From Massospora cicadina (lineage: Eukaryota > Entomophthoromycota > Entomophthoromycetes > Entomophthorales > Entomophthoraceae), in NCBI GenBank assembly GCA_022478985.1, contig JAKSZP010014871.1, forward strand, positions 16,740 through 80,739: 64,000 nucleotides of DNA, in the 5' to 3' direction. A model generated the notes under the pieces. The model made no database searches. It saw nothing but the letters and a program-made list of their open reading frames with translations, and was not told the origin of the DNA. This document shows, one piece after another, positions 45,352-54,706 of this stretch (position 1 is its first letter; the number at the start of each line of letters is the position of its first letter). Made by a program: the position numbers and the translations under genes.

Positions 45352-45362
45352 AATCGACCAAC
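45352..45362 (-). promoter_or_regulatory. C2 self-primer / predicted transcript 5' end
   Basis: Sense GTTGGTCGATT. The 3' LTR copy (39512-39522) differs by one transition. Confidence 0.75.
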
Positions 45363-45385
45363 AATTTTTAGTACCATGCAACTGA

Positions 45386-45392
45386 TTAAATA
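45386..45392 (-). promoter_or_regulatory. C2 TATA-like box
   Basis: Sense TATTTAA, 30 nt before the self-primer; same spacing in C1 (47368-47374 to 47400). Confidence 0.6.
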
Positions 45393-45442
45393 GTGGTCAG
45401 TTGGGTAGTGACAATGATGTGGGCAGGATCCACAAATTCAGC

Positions 45443-46130
45443 CTAACCGGCGAATTGGATGGTAATGGGGGGGTTTATTCTTTGGGAACTGACATTGCAA
45501 AATTCAGCGGTGGGCTGAGACTCTGTCAGTTCGACCTCAAACGTCTGAACCAGGGGTTGATTACATTTCTGATGGTTAGCACAATGGCGTTTGGCCCAAC
45601 AAGCGATGGGAATCCCCAAGGCCATCCCATATAGGGATGGGAGCATTTGGTTGGGAATAGGTTTGGGACGGCTAACATGCCCACACTCAGTTATTTAACC
45701 ATTCATTTGGTCAATAGTAGCTCATTGGGCGCAAAGCCTAAATTACTATCAGAGGGCTTCAAACTCTTATCAATGTCACCTAATATTTGTTCTACTGATT
45801 TTGGGATCGTATTGGAACCATTAGGTGATCCAGCCAATATTTCATTCTTCATACTTTTACAGCCATTCAAATTTTGGCCATCAGCCCAATTGCTGCCTGA
45901 ATTAGATCTGACCAATTTCAGTTTGATAATCTCAGCACAGATTTCACTAATTCCCTGCAACAGTTCTGCTGAGGTGAGTGAGGGAATTGGGGTGGGATCC
46001 AAAGTGGATGGGCTATAACCCATCGCTCATCAACTACGTGAACGAGGTCACCCTGGGTGATGAGGGGTACTGCCATCCTCTTCAGTGTTTTCTTATTCAG
46101 GATTGGAAAGATAGATCGATCAAGAGCCAA
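45443..46130 (-). pseudogene. U3 ORF in C2 5' LTR
   Basis: KKTLKRMAVPLITQGDLVHVVDERWV (46130-45918), then in another frame SLTSAELLQGISEICAEIIKLK (46023-45703), then VQTFEVELTESQPTAEF and SSQRINPP (45646-45443). Same order as in C1; one or two indels. Function unknown. Confidence 0.5.
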
Positions 46131-46152
46131 AGGACACTCCCCAAGACTTACA

Positions 46153-46548
46153 GAAGCTTCCTGTGCATTGGAAGCAGCATCCTGTTTTCCATGTTTTCAG
46201 CTGTCACCCTATAAGGGTGCAATTCCCACAGAACTGGAACTGATCATCATCGATGATGGGGAAGAGGCCAAGGTAGAGGCTATCCTGGCATCCCAGAAGT
46301 CGCGACGTTCTGTCCAATATCTAGTGGCCTGGAAAGGGTATCCAGCTTATGAAAATAGTTGGGTCAAGGCGCGTGATTGCGCGAATTGTATGGACCTGGT
46401 CAAAACTTTCCACATATCCCACCCTGAGGCTTCCCGCCCCCCCCAAAAAAAGTTGACAATTATGGCAATTAAGTTACCCAAGGCGCACAAGAATGTGGCT
46501 CTGGTGCAGTTTCCCAGTGGGGGTGCACTTCCTTTGGAAAAAGGATAG
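46153..46548 (+). CDS. C1 integrase C-terminus with chromodomain
   Basis: Resumes C1 after C2. LPVHWKQHPVFHVF, a one-base shift near 46210, then an open frame: ELELIIIDDGEEAKVEAIL, RRSVQYLVAWKGYPAYENSWVKARDC (complete chromo box) and a basic Ala/Pro/Lys tail. About 80 per cent identical by eye to the C2 chromodomain. Confidence 0.85.
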   Translation, partial: EASCALEAASCFPCFQLSPYKGAIPTELELIIIDDGEEAKVEAILASQKSRRSVQYLVAWKGYPAYENSWVKARDCANCMDLVKTFHISHPEASRPPQKKLTIMAIKLPKAHKNVALVQFPSGGALPLEKG

Positions 46549-46553
46549 GGTAA

Positions 46554-47984
46554 TGTAAGTCCCGGGGAACGTCCCCTGGCTATTATTCATGCCAATTTTC
46601 CCATTCCTGAGTAAGAAGACACCAAAGAGGATGGCGGTACCTCTCATTACTCAGGGCGATCTCATTCATGTAGTAGATGAGCGGTGGGTAATAGCTCTTC
46701 CACTTTGGATCCCACCCCCAGCACCCACACTCACCTTGGCAGAACTGTTATGGGGAATTAGCAAAATCTGCACCGAGATTGTTAAATTGAAATCAGTCAG
46801 ATATAATTTGAGTGGCAATCTGTCTGATACTTGGATCACAAATGTCCAGAAAGGCATGAAGACTGAGGTATTTGCAGGAACGGCTGAGGGTTCCAATTTG
46901 ATTAAAATGGTGATCAAACAAATCACCTTCTAAGCAAAGTCATTGGGGATCATCCTCAATGGCCAGGCTATAGCATTGGATGCCATTGATGAGGGTTCAA
47001 AGTCCCCTGTTAACAATTTGGACATTGCGGCTGATGTGATGCCACTGACTGAATGAATGGCCCAGTGACTGAGCACGGGCAGGTTGGGCGTCCTGAACCC
47101 ATTCCCAACCAAATGGACCCTCCCCTATGTGGGGTGGCCTTGGGGGATTCCCATTGCTTGTCAGGCTAAACGCCATCATGCCAACCATCAGAAACATAGC
47201 TGAGCCTCAGTTCAGACGTTTGAGATCGAACTGACAGTGACTCAACCTGCTGCCAAATTTTTTGATGTCATTTCCCAAGAAATAAACCCACCCATTCCCA
47301 AATAATTTTCCGGTTAGGTCAAAATTGAGGGTCCCAATCCTGGCTTGTCACTACCCCAATTGACCACTATTTAATCAGTTGCATAGCACTGAGAAAATTG
47401 TTACTCAATTTTCTTCCTTTTAATTATATAAAAATTTTGCCAAAAAACCAAACACTTTTTTTATTGGATTACTCCTTCTGACTGCATCCCTGATGGCATT
47501 TCCCTGGTGGCCTGTCAGTTTGTATACCGGATGGACTCTACCAGTACTTATGGTCACTATGGCCCCCTCCATCATCAATTGGATTCAGCGAGTCTAATAT
47601 TTTTGGCTCTACAACCCCGTTATCATGAACTTCCAGCAACAGTACACGGGAATCTTGTGGAATTATGTCCACCAATTGCAAGAGCGAATCCATCTCCTTG
47701 CCTCCCTGGTTGCAATGACCCCATATGCTGATGAACTTATCAAAACTATCTCTATGATCCCACCCCCTGCAGCAAGGCCCCTGGGTCAGGAGTGGGCTCA
47801 TCTTAGTTTGTCATTGGGATCATACTCACTGTTGTATTACACCAATGATTCATCATTTCCCAATGCCCAGCTCCATATCAAGTCATTCTGTCAGCAATGC
47901 CTCTGGCATTCTGGCTTGATTTCTGGGTGCTTACGCATCCTGACTGGCAGGCCGATCTAAACTTCTAATGCCATTTCCATGACA
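46554..47984 (+). repeat. C1 3' LTR
   Basis: 1431 bp, TGTAAGTCCC to CCATGACA, preceded by the purine-rich GGAAAAAGGATAGGG and followed by CAACC. Self-primer copy GTTACTCAATT at 47400-47410 is identical to the 5' LTR copy. Confidence 0.9.
46589..47305 (+). pseudogene. U3 ORF, best copy (C1 3' LTR), 238 codons
   Basis: A single frame from ATG 46589 to TAA 47305 with only four internal stops (TAA near 46931; TGA near 47056, 47068 and 47203). It reads FPFLSKKTPKRMAVPLITQ, LAELLWGISKICTEIVKLK, NLSGNLSDTW, then WPWGIPIACQAKRHHANHQK (a Cys/His cluster; C1's 5' copy has more Cys) and VQTFEIELTVTQPAAKFF. It ends about 60 bp before the TATA box, so it fits wholly in U3, like accessory genes in some retroviral LTRs. 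No known domain. Confidence 0.55.
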
Positions 47985-48428
47985 CAACCTCAGTGTGATA
48001 ACCTAGGCCTATGTTGTGAGGGGATAACAGCTTATTCCTAAACTCTATTACATCTTGTGCATTTACAGGGGCAATGGGTGCAATAATCAAGAGCTTGTGG
48101 TTAACCCCCACTCAGAAACATTCACCAATTTACCGCCTGTTTCTCATCATTTTGTTCTCAAGTTCCAACATCTTGCTGTAGCGTAATGTGAGCAAACTAG
48201 GAGGCCACAAACTTTGTATGTTTACAGTGAGGTGAGGATGATGAAGAGATTATGAGTTGTGCACCCTAGCTGATAGAACCTGTGTATGCTTGTTACATGA
48301 GTAACTTTGGACAACCGGAAAGGAGCACTTGTAAAAGGATAAGTAAATTTTGGATGGTAGCAGAACAACTCAAAGCCAAAAGATTTTTCACTAACCTTTG
48401 CACTGTTGTTTTATTGGTTGGGTTATAA
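47985..48428 (-). pseudogene. B Gag region and leader
   Basis: Between C1 and the B 5' LTR. The frame 48601-48293 starts in the LTR (ATG about 92 nt after the predicted transcript start), crosses the LTR end and PBS in phase, and reads NPTNKTTVQRLVKNLLALS, NLLILLQVLLSG. The rest is decayed. It is short for a Gag, so part may be deleted. Confidence 0.45.
48417..48426 (-). other. B self-priming PBS
   Basis: Sense ATAACCCAAC, two bases inside the LTR; complementary over 10 nt to the LTR site at 48682-48691. Confidence 0.65.
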
Positions 48429-49307
48429 TGTTGGGAACCTAGCGTGCTATGGAAAGAACTGGCTTTTGATGTGGGTACGCCAAGGCCCACAGGGCCAGCC
48501 AAGGTACACAAGTCACCACTTGCTTTTAGGAACTCTGGGTGGCCGCGTTGAAGTTGGGTTTGGACAAGCTCAAACCCAGTGAATTGGAGCCCATATGTCA
48601 TTTCTTATATAAAACTAATAGGATTTGATTGTTTCCCAATAGTATTTTTCCTAAAACTAAAAATTTAAAGTAGCTTAAAGAATAACCCAACACTCTACTA
48701 ATAGCAGGGTGTTGGGTTATATGGTGTAAGGGGGGAAGCTACAAAGCTGAATCATGATGGAATCAATTTCTAACTTTAAATTCGTTGATTAATGGATTTG
48801 ATCCCTAACTTCTCCTTAATAGTATCTCTTAAAGTTTCCATGCTGTTCTCAGGATAAATTTCTGACTTCTAAATGTCTGAATTCTCATTTTTAACTTTAG
48901 AATGGGGTTCAGGTTTAAACTCCAGCAAGCCCTTTATCTTAGAATTTTTGCTCGAATTTCGCTTTCTAGACAAGTTTTTCCCTTTCAGATTAGCTTCAGG
49001 TTGAACTACAAGTTGGGGGCAGGGAATGTGGCTGTGTTTAATCTTAAACAATTAATCTAACTCTTCACAAATTGACTTTTTTTAACTAAAATTTTGCAGA
49101 TTCTGATATTAAGATGGGTTTAGGTGGGGGTATGAGTGGGAAGGTCATGTGGCAAACAGGAAAGGGCAGCAACCACAATATGTCTCTTGTGTATGCCCTA
49201 GGTCAAAGATCTGGGTGAGAGATAGGGTCTTGGGATTTGAACCCTTTCTATTCTAAAAGTGGTATATAACCCAGTCCAGCTTGATAGCTGGCCCCTGAGG
49301 CCTTAAA
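48429..49307 (-). repeat. B 5' LTR
   Basis: 879 bp, pairs with 18991-19862 (strongly diverged). Plus-strand start TGTTGGGAACC, end GGCCTTAAA. Contains a sense TATAA at 48721-48717, a hairpin and the self-primer. Confidence 0.85.
48682..48720 (-). promoter_or_regulatory. B self-primer in a perfect 12-bp hairpin
   Basis: ATAACCCAACAC (48682-48693) and GTGTTGGGTTAT (48709-48720) are exact inverted repeats with a 15-base loop. On the sense strand the distal arm starts about 28 nt after TATAA, so it would be the RNA 5' end; it pairs with the PBS at 48417-48426. Confidence 0.6.
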
Positions 49308-50140
49308 CTTGTAGGTCTAAATAGTATCTAACTGCTGTTCTGGCGCATTTCACTTGATCTTCAGGAGAAAGCTACATCAGCCATTACCCACTTTCCAGAT
49401 CCATCGCTGAGAAGTACCTTGATCCTCTTAAGCGCTCCAAGGAAAATTTGACAAGATAGCGGATATAAATTCTTCTTGATAATTTCATTTAACCAATGGT
49501 AGTCCATAGCCATGCCATTTATTCCATCCTTCTTGAGCACTAGTAGCGCGGAGATGCTCACAGCTTTTGAAGGCATGATTAAGCTAAAGGCAAAACATGA
49601 TTCAACCCTTTGGCAATAATTTCATCTTCAAATTTTGAATGGTAGCGCAGTTTATATTTGAAAGATATGGTAGATCTGGTGTTCATCCTATGAACCTCTC
49701 CTTTGCATAGTCCATAGTTGTTTTGTCCAGTGCTCAAGGTATTTTTAAACTCATCCAGGGCTCGTCCATATCCTTCTTATCATTGTCAGTCACATCCCCA
49801 AATCCTAGCTCATCAAATTCTCTAAAAGCATGTAATGAATCAATGGTGTTGCAGCTGGCTAATCTGGCTGGGGTGACGACTTGTCACTTCTCTACGTGGA
49901 TAGGCTGGGTAGTGATGTTCCACAATATGACATTTTAGTTCTCCAGTGTCTTTAAAAATTAAAGCCTCAAGCAGAACTCTTAGCACCTGCCCTATGATCC
50001 CCTTGTGACTGTAAGCTTTGATTATTAAGTTTGGAGGTATCATCACACTAATTGATAGTGATTTTGTCATTGTTGACCAGGTCAGAATTCCATGGCCTCA
50101 CTAACATCTAGCGATAGTGTTTTCTCTGCGCTGACTGTGA
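49308..50140 (-). pseudogene. F reverse transcriptase, N-terminal part
   Basis: LLVLKKDGINGMAMDYHWLNEIIKKNLYPL (49576-49361), the K-K-D-G ... D-Y-R-x-L-N box, then a shifted D-L-x-x-G-Y-W region and PEDQVKCA up to the B insertion. The stretch before 49.6 kb (Q-C-H-S-K-F type spacer) is decayed. Confidence 0.75.
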
Positions 50141-50640
50141 AGGTATTTAATTAACGCCCTTCTCCTTAAGGGTGTATTGGATCAAGTAAAATGACTGGTC
50201 AGTTACCACCAAGCATGTTCTCTGCTTGTGTAACTTGGAATCTTCATTCTTGAACACCAGTGGCAGTTGGTAGATGAGTATGCTCATGGTACTGGTGGTA
50301 AATTCAATCTTAGCACCAAACTTAAGTATTAACTGGGTGACAATTAAGAAGTCGTAGTGGTTGTACAGGACCATTTTTGAGCCATCAAACCATGTGCCTA
50401 AAATGTAACAGCAACGCTATATAAGCTCCTAAGGCGTGCGTAACATCTGGTTCAGCTGTTTGGTACTTGACGATATAGTTTATATCTGGCATGAACTCAG
50501 TTTATCTATCGACTTGGAGAACATAATGTTGACAGACGCTCTGGTATCCAGTACAGCCCAGATGCAAACCTTCTGAATCATTACTTTGACCTTCATAATG
50601 CTCGTTCCAAAAGGGTTCTCATTTTGTCAAAACGTTAGTA
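50141..50640 (-). pseudogene. F aspartic protease and linker
   Basis: Active site near 50.56-50.5 kb reads AVLDTRASVNIMFSKS, the DTGAS motif with Gly changed to Arg. The linker 50374-50147 contains ILIYQLPLVFKNEDSKLHK, like element A. Confidence 0.65.
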
Positions 50641-51390
50641 GCTGACTCTTCAAACAACTTTAGAGCTTCTGCATCTGTAGTGGCCTTAGCGGAATCCTTT
50701 ATCTGGTTCCATGCTCTTGATGGCAGAGATCATAAGCTGTTCTCCTTCTTCAATGGTGTTGATGATTTTGGTAGGTTGAGTGGTTTGTTCCAACTGAGTA
50801 TCATTTGATCCAGTTCCATCAGTTCCAAATATATATAGTCAAGCAGGCACAGCTGCGGCACTAGGTGACCCTAACTTTTGTATCCTGCACTAACTATATT
50901 TTTCTTAATAATCATCTTCCTCTGTAGCATGCAGATCCACCCAATTCACTAACTTGGTGGCATCTTTAGCATAGGGTGCATCCTTTTTCTTAATGGCGTT
51001 CATTGGACAAGAGCGCCAAAAGTGTCCAGGTTCATGATACTTATTTCATATTAGTTACCTCCTAAGGCTGTCATTCTACTGGTTTCTAAGCCTTATACTA
51101 GGGTTAGCATTCATGTCATGAGCAACGTAGACAGCCTTGTTTGTTTTTTAAGGGTTTGTCCTGAAGCTTTGTATTCCGCTTTATAAGTTCCTTTGACGTT
51201 AAGTAAATTCTCCTTGATGGCCTTTATGATGTTCTAGTCTAGATGGCTAATGTCATGTGACCCTTAAAAACGGGATAGGTCTCTAGAGAACTTAGTAGCG
51301 CCATTTCAAAGTAGGCAAATCCAAATATCCTGGTTATCATAGCTGTTAATTTTAAGTATCATTGTTAGGCATAGTTAGAAGATAAATCAC
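50641..51390 (-). pseudogene. F Gag C-terminal half with zinc knuckle
   Basis: Minus-strand KYHEPGHFWRSCPM at about 51045-51005 is a CCHC knuckle that has lost its first Cys (and second Cys reads Tyr). An acidic stretch (VDLHATEEDD) follows. Cut at 51390 by the solo LTR, continued at 52474. Confidence 0.6.
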
Positions 51391-52473
51391 GGTTAAAATT
51401 TAAGGGTCTCATGGATTCTTCATAGCTGATAACCCCTAAATTAATTAACTGCGCAGGTTTGGTGTTGTGCAATTCTCTGTGTTGTCCAATAGTTATATAT
51501 AATCAATTGATGAAAGTATGGAGCCAATTAAGTATAATTGAATAAAGTACAAGTATTGATTCCAACTCTTGACCAGTATTTAACAGCGAAATACTTAGGA
51601 TTCCTCAAATAGGGATTTGTTCCCTTATACCATCTAACTCAGTCCATGCTCAGATCCTCATTTATGGCTTCTCTCTGGTGACACACAGTTGGCAGCAATC
51701 CACAATACAGCTTCTATTCTCTGGATCAACGTTCAGATTAAAACTTTTTATCTTAAAGAGTCTCCTAATTAAATTACACAGCAATATTTCTAGAGAAAAA
51801 AATGGTCAAGTGTCCTGTAAAGTGGTGTTTTTTAAGTAATTCTTAGGGGGTTTATAGTGGGATTTAGGTCCCCAACCCTCAGTTGGCATCTCTTTGAAGA
51901 AGTGGCAATAGTTTCCATTAGTTACCTTTTTCATCTCAGCAGCGATGTTCTTCACCATCCTGGCTAGGATTCCATCATTGGACTTCTCCAAGACCTAAAT
52001 TGGGAAGAGTCAGAAAATGTGTCCCTAACGTTTTCATCTCAATCCTAGCAAACCAACCATATTTGGCAAGTGACCTGCTTAGGTAATGGGATTTGTTACC
52101 CATTAAGACAGACTGCAAACCAACTGATCAATTTTCTAGTTGCAGGCAGCATCACTCACCTCACAATTTGATTCTTAAATCCCCAATTGGTCAGTGATGA
52201 AACCTGACCAATCCCAATTGGTACACTTGATAGTTAAACATCAGGAAACTATCAGATTCCCTATTTCGTCAGCAACTCTGCCAAATAAGATCTTAAGCAT
52301 TCTTTTGGATTGATCCTCAATGGATCTGACTCAGGCAATGTACCTAAAATCCCCCAAACATTGTTACCCTGAAATCAGGGTCACTAATATCCAATTCACT
52401 TTGCTATAGGAAATTATCCCCTAGTGATCCCTAGTAATCTAGTCTCCTGATGATATGGGCAAAAATCCCAACA
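51391..52473 (-). repeat. Solo LTR of the A family inside F gag
   Basis: 1083 bp, collinear with the A LTRs: aataacccct/gataacccct, cctcagttg.cacctcttt, ccaatcccaattggtacac.tgatagtta, and the end gatatgggcaaaaatcccaaca. Flanking 5-mers ATCAC (51386-51390) and ATTAC (52474-52478) differ by one transition. F gag continues on both sides, and no PBS or interior is attached, so it is a recombined solo LTR. Confidence 0.8.
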
Positions 52474-53290
52474 ATTACTTTTTCCCATCTCATAAATGAG
52501 AAGTCTTGTTTCATATTATAGACGTCTGGATACCTAAAAGCTCTTAAAAAAGAATGCTTCTCACTTCAGTTTAGTTTAAGCCAGGGAGTCTGCCTGCAAT
52601 GAGAATCTCAAGAGCCTTGTAATTCATGCTGCCTTTTACATGGCAAGCCTTTTAGTAATCATGCAGGCCATCCATACTGTACATACATCTGTAGAAAACT
52701 TGTAATGAGGTCTCGCATGGTGTATAAATTGTCTTCAGATAGGGTTTAAAGTTTGGGTCCTCTCCAATAGGAGCAACGCGCACTATGCACGTTGGCATGG
52801 CACTCAATTGAATAGCCTTGATTGGTGTCTCTAACTGGGAAGCTGCTAGAGATGCGTTAATTTATAAGATGTTGTACAAGTTGCAGTTGGTCTTCTAACT
52901 CTTCCATAATTCTCGTCAATGGTTTACATCATAGAATCGTGCTGTCTAAATTTCTACATAATTATTCAAGGTTCAGATGTTCATTCTATTTTACTTCTTA
53001 TAGAATATAATTTTTTCTTCCATTTCTCTAGCGGTGGTCCTAATAGTCTTCTCAGATGAGGTTTTACCCACAATTGTTGTTATGGCAGCTTGGTTTCTTC
53101 TAGAGTCTCCTTGACATGCAATTTTTTTTCATAGATCTGCTACTTTGTGCTCCGATGTGTGAAGTCTCAAATGTATGGTTTGCTCCCCTCTCACTAGTAA
53201 TTAATAGGAATCTTTACCATGAAAAGCCTCCATATCATCATCATTATGTTTTTGATGATCCTCACGCTCTTGAACCTGGTATGATGGTGT
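52474..53290 (-). pseudogene. F Gag N-terminal half
   Basis: Decayed minus-strand coding, e.g. KALEILIAGRLPGLN and YRCMYSMDGLHDY, in the position of the capsid (DYFDMTMNGYGDCQKAL) in A. Upstream part Lys/Glu-rich. Many stops. Confidence 0.5.
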
Positions 53291-53307
53291 CCACCTGTAG
53301 TGAGCAC
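53291..53307 (-). other. F primer-binding site (decayed)
   Basis: Sense AGTGCTCACTACAGGTG, matching TGGTGCTCACTACAGGG apart from its first bases. Confidence 0.6.
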
Positions 53308-54706
53308 TTCAGTCATCTGGTCAGCTTTTACTTGAGTAACTTGAGTGGCTGACTTGGTGATATGTGTTTCTGTCAAACAAATATTAGACACCAGGTGACC
53401 TTATAAAGGATCATAGTAATTATTACTGATAAAATCTTTCTTTGATGATAATCAATTTAGCATCAATTTCTAGTTGGAACTGCTAATTGCCCAAATGGCG
53501 GTATTACTATTGAATCTCTTTGAAAAACTATAGTACGTTGGCCTGTAGCACAAGAACCATGGAACCTTGACCAACCTCTCCCATGGCTTTATCAACAACT
53601 AAGGTATCCTTCCTCACGAGTGTCCTATTTCTTAGATCCCAGACTAGTTACTGTCAATCTCTTCTTTGACTAAATATAAGTGGAAAAAAATAAACTTGAG
53701 ATTTTATGGCAAAAACTTCAATATTAAAATAAACACGGCATTTTATAATTCTTGTATAAATTCAAATAATAAAATAAATGTAATTATATGGAAAATGATA
53801 ATATGGTTTAATAATGTTTATGAGGCCTCATGAATCTCTGGCCAATTTCTTCTTGATCTCCGCAATGGTTTTGGCATCCTTTCTACTTAATGCTTGCATC
53901 CTTGAGCCTCATCTTGTGGTGGGCATTTATGAACTAGGATTTTTGGTGGCCTCTGATTAAATTCCCCATTCTGAGTTTGGGGCTACTTTACCGTTTCTGG
54001 TTATTGCTTCTTCACCCAATCTGCTGTTATACTGACCAGGTCAAAATTTATATAATGGTGTTGCTTTGTTGCGCCTTGTTTCAGGTTTTTTTATGACTCT
54101 TAATTTTATTAATTACCTTAGAAATATTGAGACTGAAGGTTTAATTGCTTCTGATAGGGTAACTTGGCTCATATGATTTTTTGATTATTCCTCCTCATTA
54201 CAGTTTTCTGTGTATATACTCCATCATTAGATAAGCATAGATTATTCACACACCCAAAGGTATAAAAGGTGATTGAGAATCAAATTCTTTTTGGTGGCGT
54301 CATTTTAGTAAATTTAGGTGGAAAACCTTGGGACAAATATACCATACTGAGAATTCTTATTAGCCAATACAGTTTTCAAACTTGTGCTCAACAAAATCTG
54401 CACTAGAGTGGAAGCAGGAATTACCCTGCCAGGCTAGCCAGCCTTGGTGGCGTCATTTTCTTCTTTATATAATAAATCTTTACAGTCAGCATGTATTAAT
54501 TTATCTCATATGATTTTATCCAGACTGACTGAAGATCTCTTAGGCTGCGTTTATCTATAAAAAGTTTATCTTCTTTATCAAAAGTTTGATCTTAAATTTT
54601 CAAATCCTTTTGTGTGGTTGTCAACTGCTAGAACTCTTTCCAGAGGGTGTGAATTATTCTTCAGTATACTCACGGTGGTTTTCAAGACATTTGGGTGAAC
54701 CTAACA
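53308..54706 (-). repeat. F 5' LTR
   Basis: Homologous to 10878-11638 plus 16374-16885. Plus-strand end GGTGAACCTAACA would give a TGTTAGG start on the sense strand. Contains the SINE at 54307-54443, absent from the other LTR. Confidence 0.6.
54307..54443 (-). mobile_element. SINE copy 1 (137 bp) with 16-bp target duplication
   Basis: Flanked by TTGGTGGCGTCATTTT at 54291-54306 and 54444-54459, identical. The F 3' LTR has the empty site near 16618. The reverse strand has an A-box-like TAGCCTGGCAGG and a decayed B-box region (AGTTTGAAAACT) about 50 bases later. Aligns with 56283-56411. Confidence 0.75.

Larger units (their letters stand above)
38943..46152 (-). mobile_element. Element C2: chromovirus inserted in C1 with exact target duplication
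   Basis: 7210 bp, minus strand, opposite to C1. LTRs 38943-40317 (1375 bp) and 44782-46152 (1371 bp). Exact 5-bp duplication GAAGC at 38938-38942 and 46153-46157. Removing C2 and one GAAGC restores C1's reading through FQLKL and P-V-H-W into the chromodomain. Youngest layer of the nest: C2 is inside C1 inside B inside F. Confidence 0.95.
44782..46152 (-). repeat. C2 5' LTR
   Basis: 1371 bp, pairs with 38943-40317. Carries U3 ORF, TATA box, self-primer and Gag start. Confidence 0.95.
33448..47984 (+). mobile_element. Element C1: chromovirus inserted in B and split by C2
   Basis: Plus strand; own sequence 33448-38942 and 46153-47984 (about 7.3 kb). LTRs 33448-34874 and 46554-47984 begin TGTAAGTCCC and end CCATGACA. 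Flanking 5-mers in B: CAAAC (33443-33447) and CAACC (47985-47989), one change. The interior has gag, PR, RT, RNaseH, IN and a chromodomain, in that order; C2 cuts it between integrase and chromodomain, with the frame resuming at 46153. Confidence 0.9.
18991..49307 (-). mobile_element. Element B: chromovirus split by A and by C1
   Basis: Minus strand; own sequence is 18991-21560, 31102-33447 and 47985-49307 (about 6.2 kb). It has LTRs of 872 and 879 bp, short gag, RT with YVDD, RNase H, integrase and a chromodomain. The target duplication in F is CTTAC at 18986-18990 and CTTGT at 49308-49312 (two transitions). F's reverse transcriptase frame resumes exactly if one copy is removed, which confirms the boundaries. 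Confidence 0.85.
10878..54706 (-). mobile_element. Element F: ancient gypsy retrotransposon hosting the whole nest
   Basis: Minus strand. From right to left: 5' LTR (about 53308-54706), PBS, gag (52474-53290 and 50650-51390), protease, RT (49308-50130 continuing at 18990), RNaseH, integrase (to about 16980), 3' LTR (about 16885-16374 and 11638-10878). Insertions within it are E2 in the 3' LTR, B (carrying A, C1 and C2) in the RT, a solo LTR in gag, and a SINE in the 5' LTR. The two LTRs share long blocks (ggcctgtagcacaag, gagtttgg, tggttg) but are heavily diverged. The outer ends are uncertain by tens of bases. GCAGA and TCAGA beside the proposed ends may be a decayed target duplication. Confidence 0.65.
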
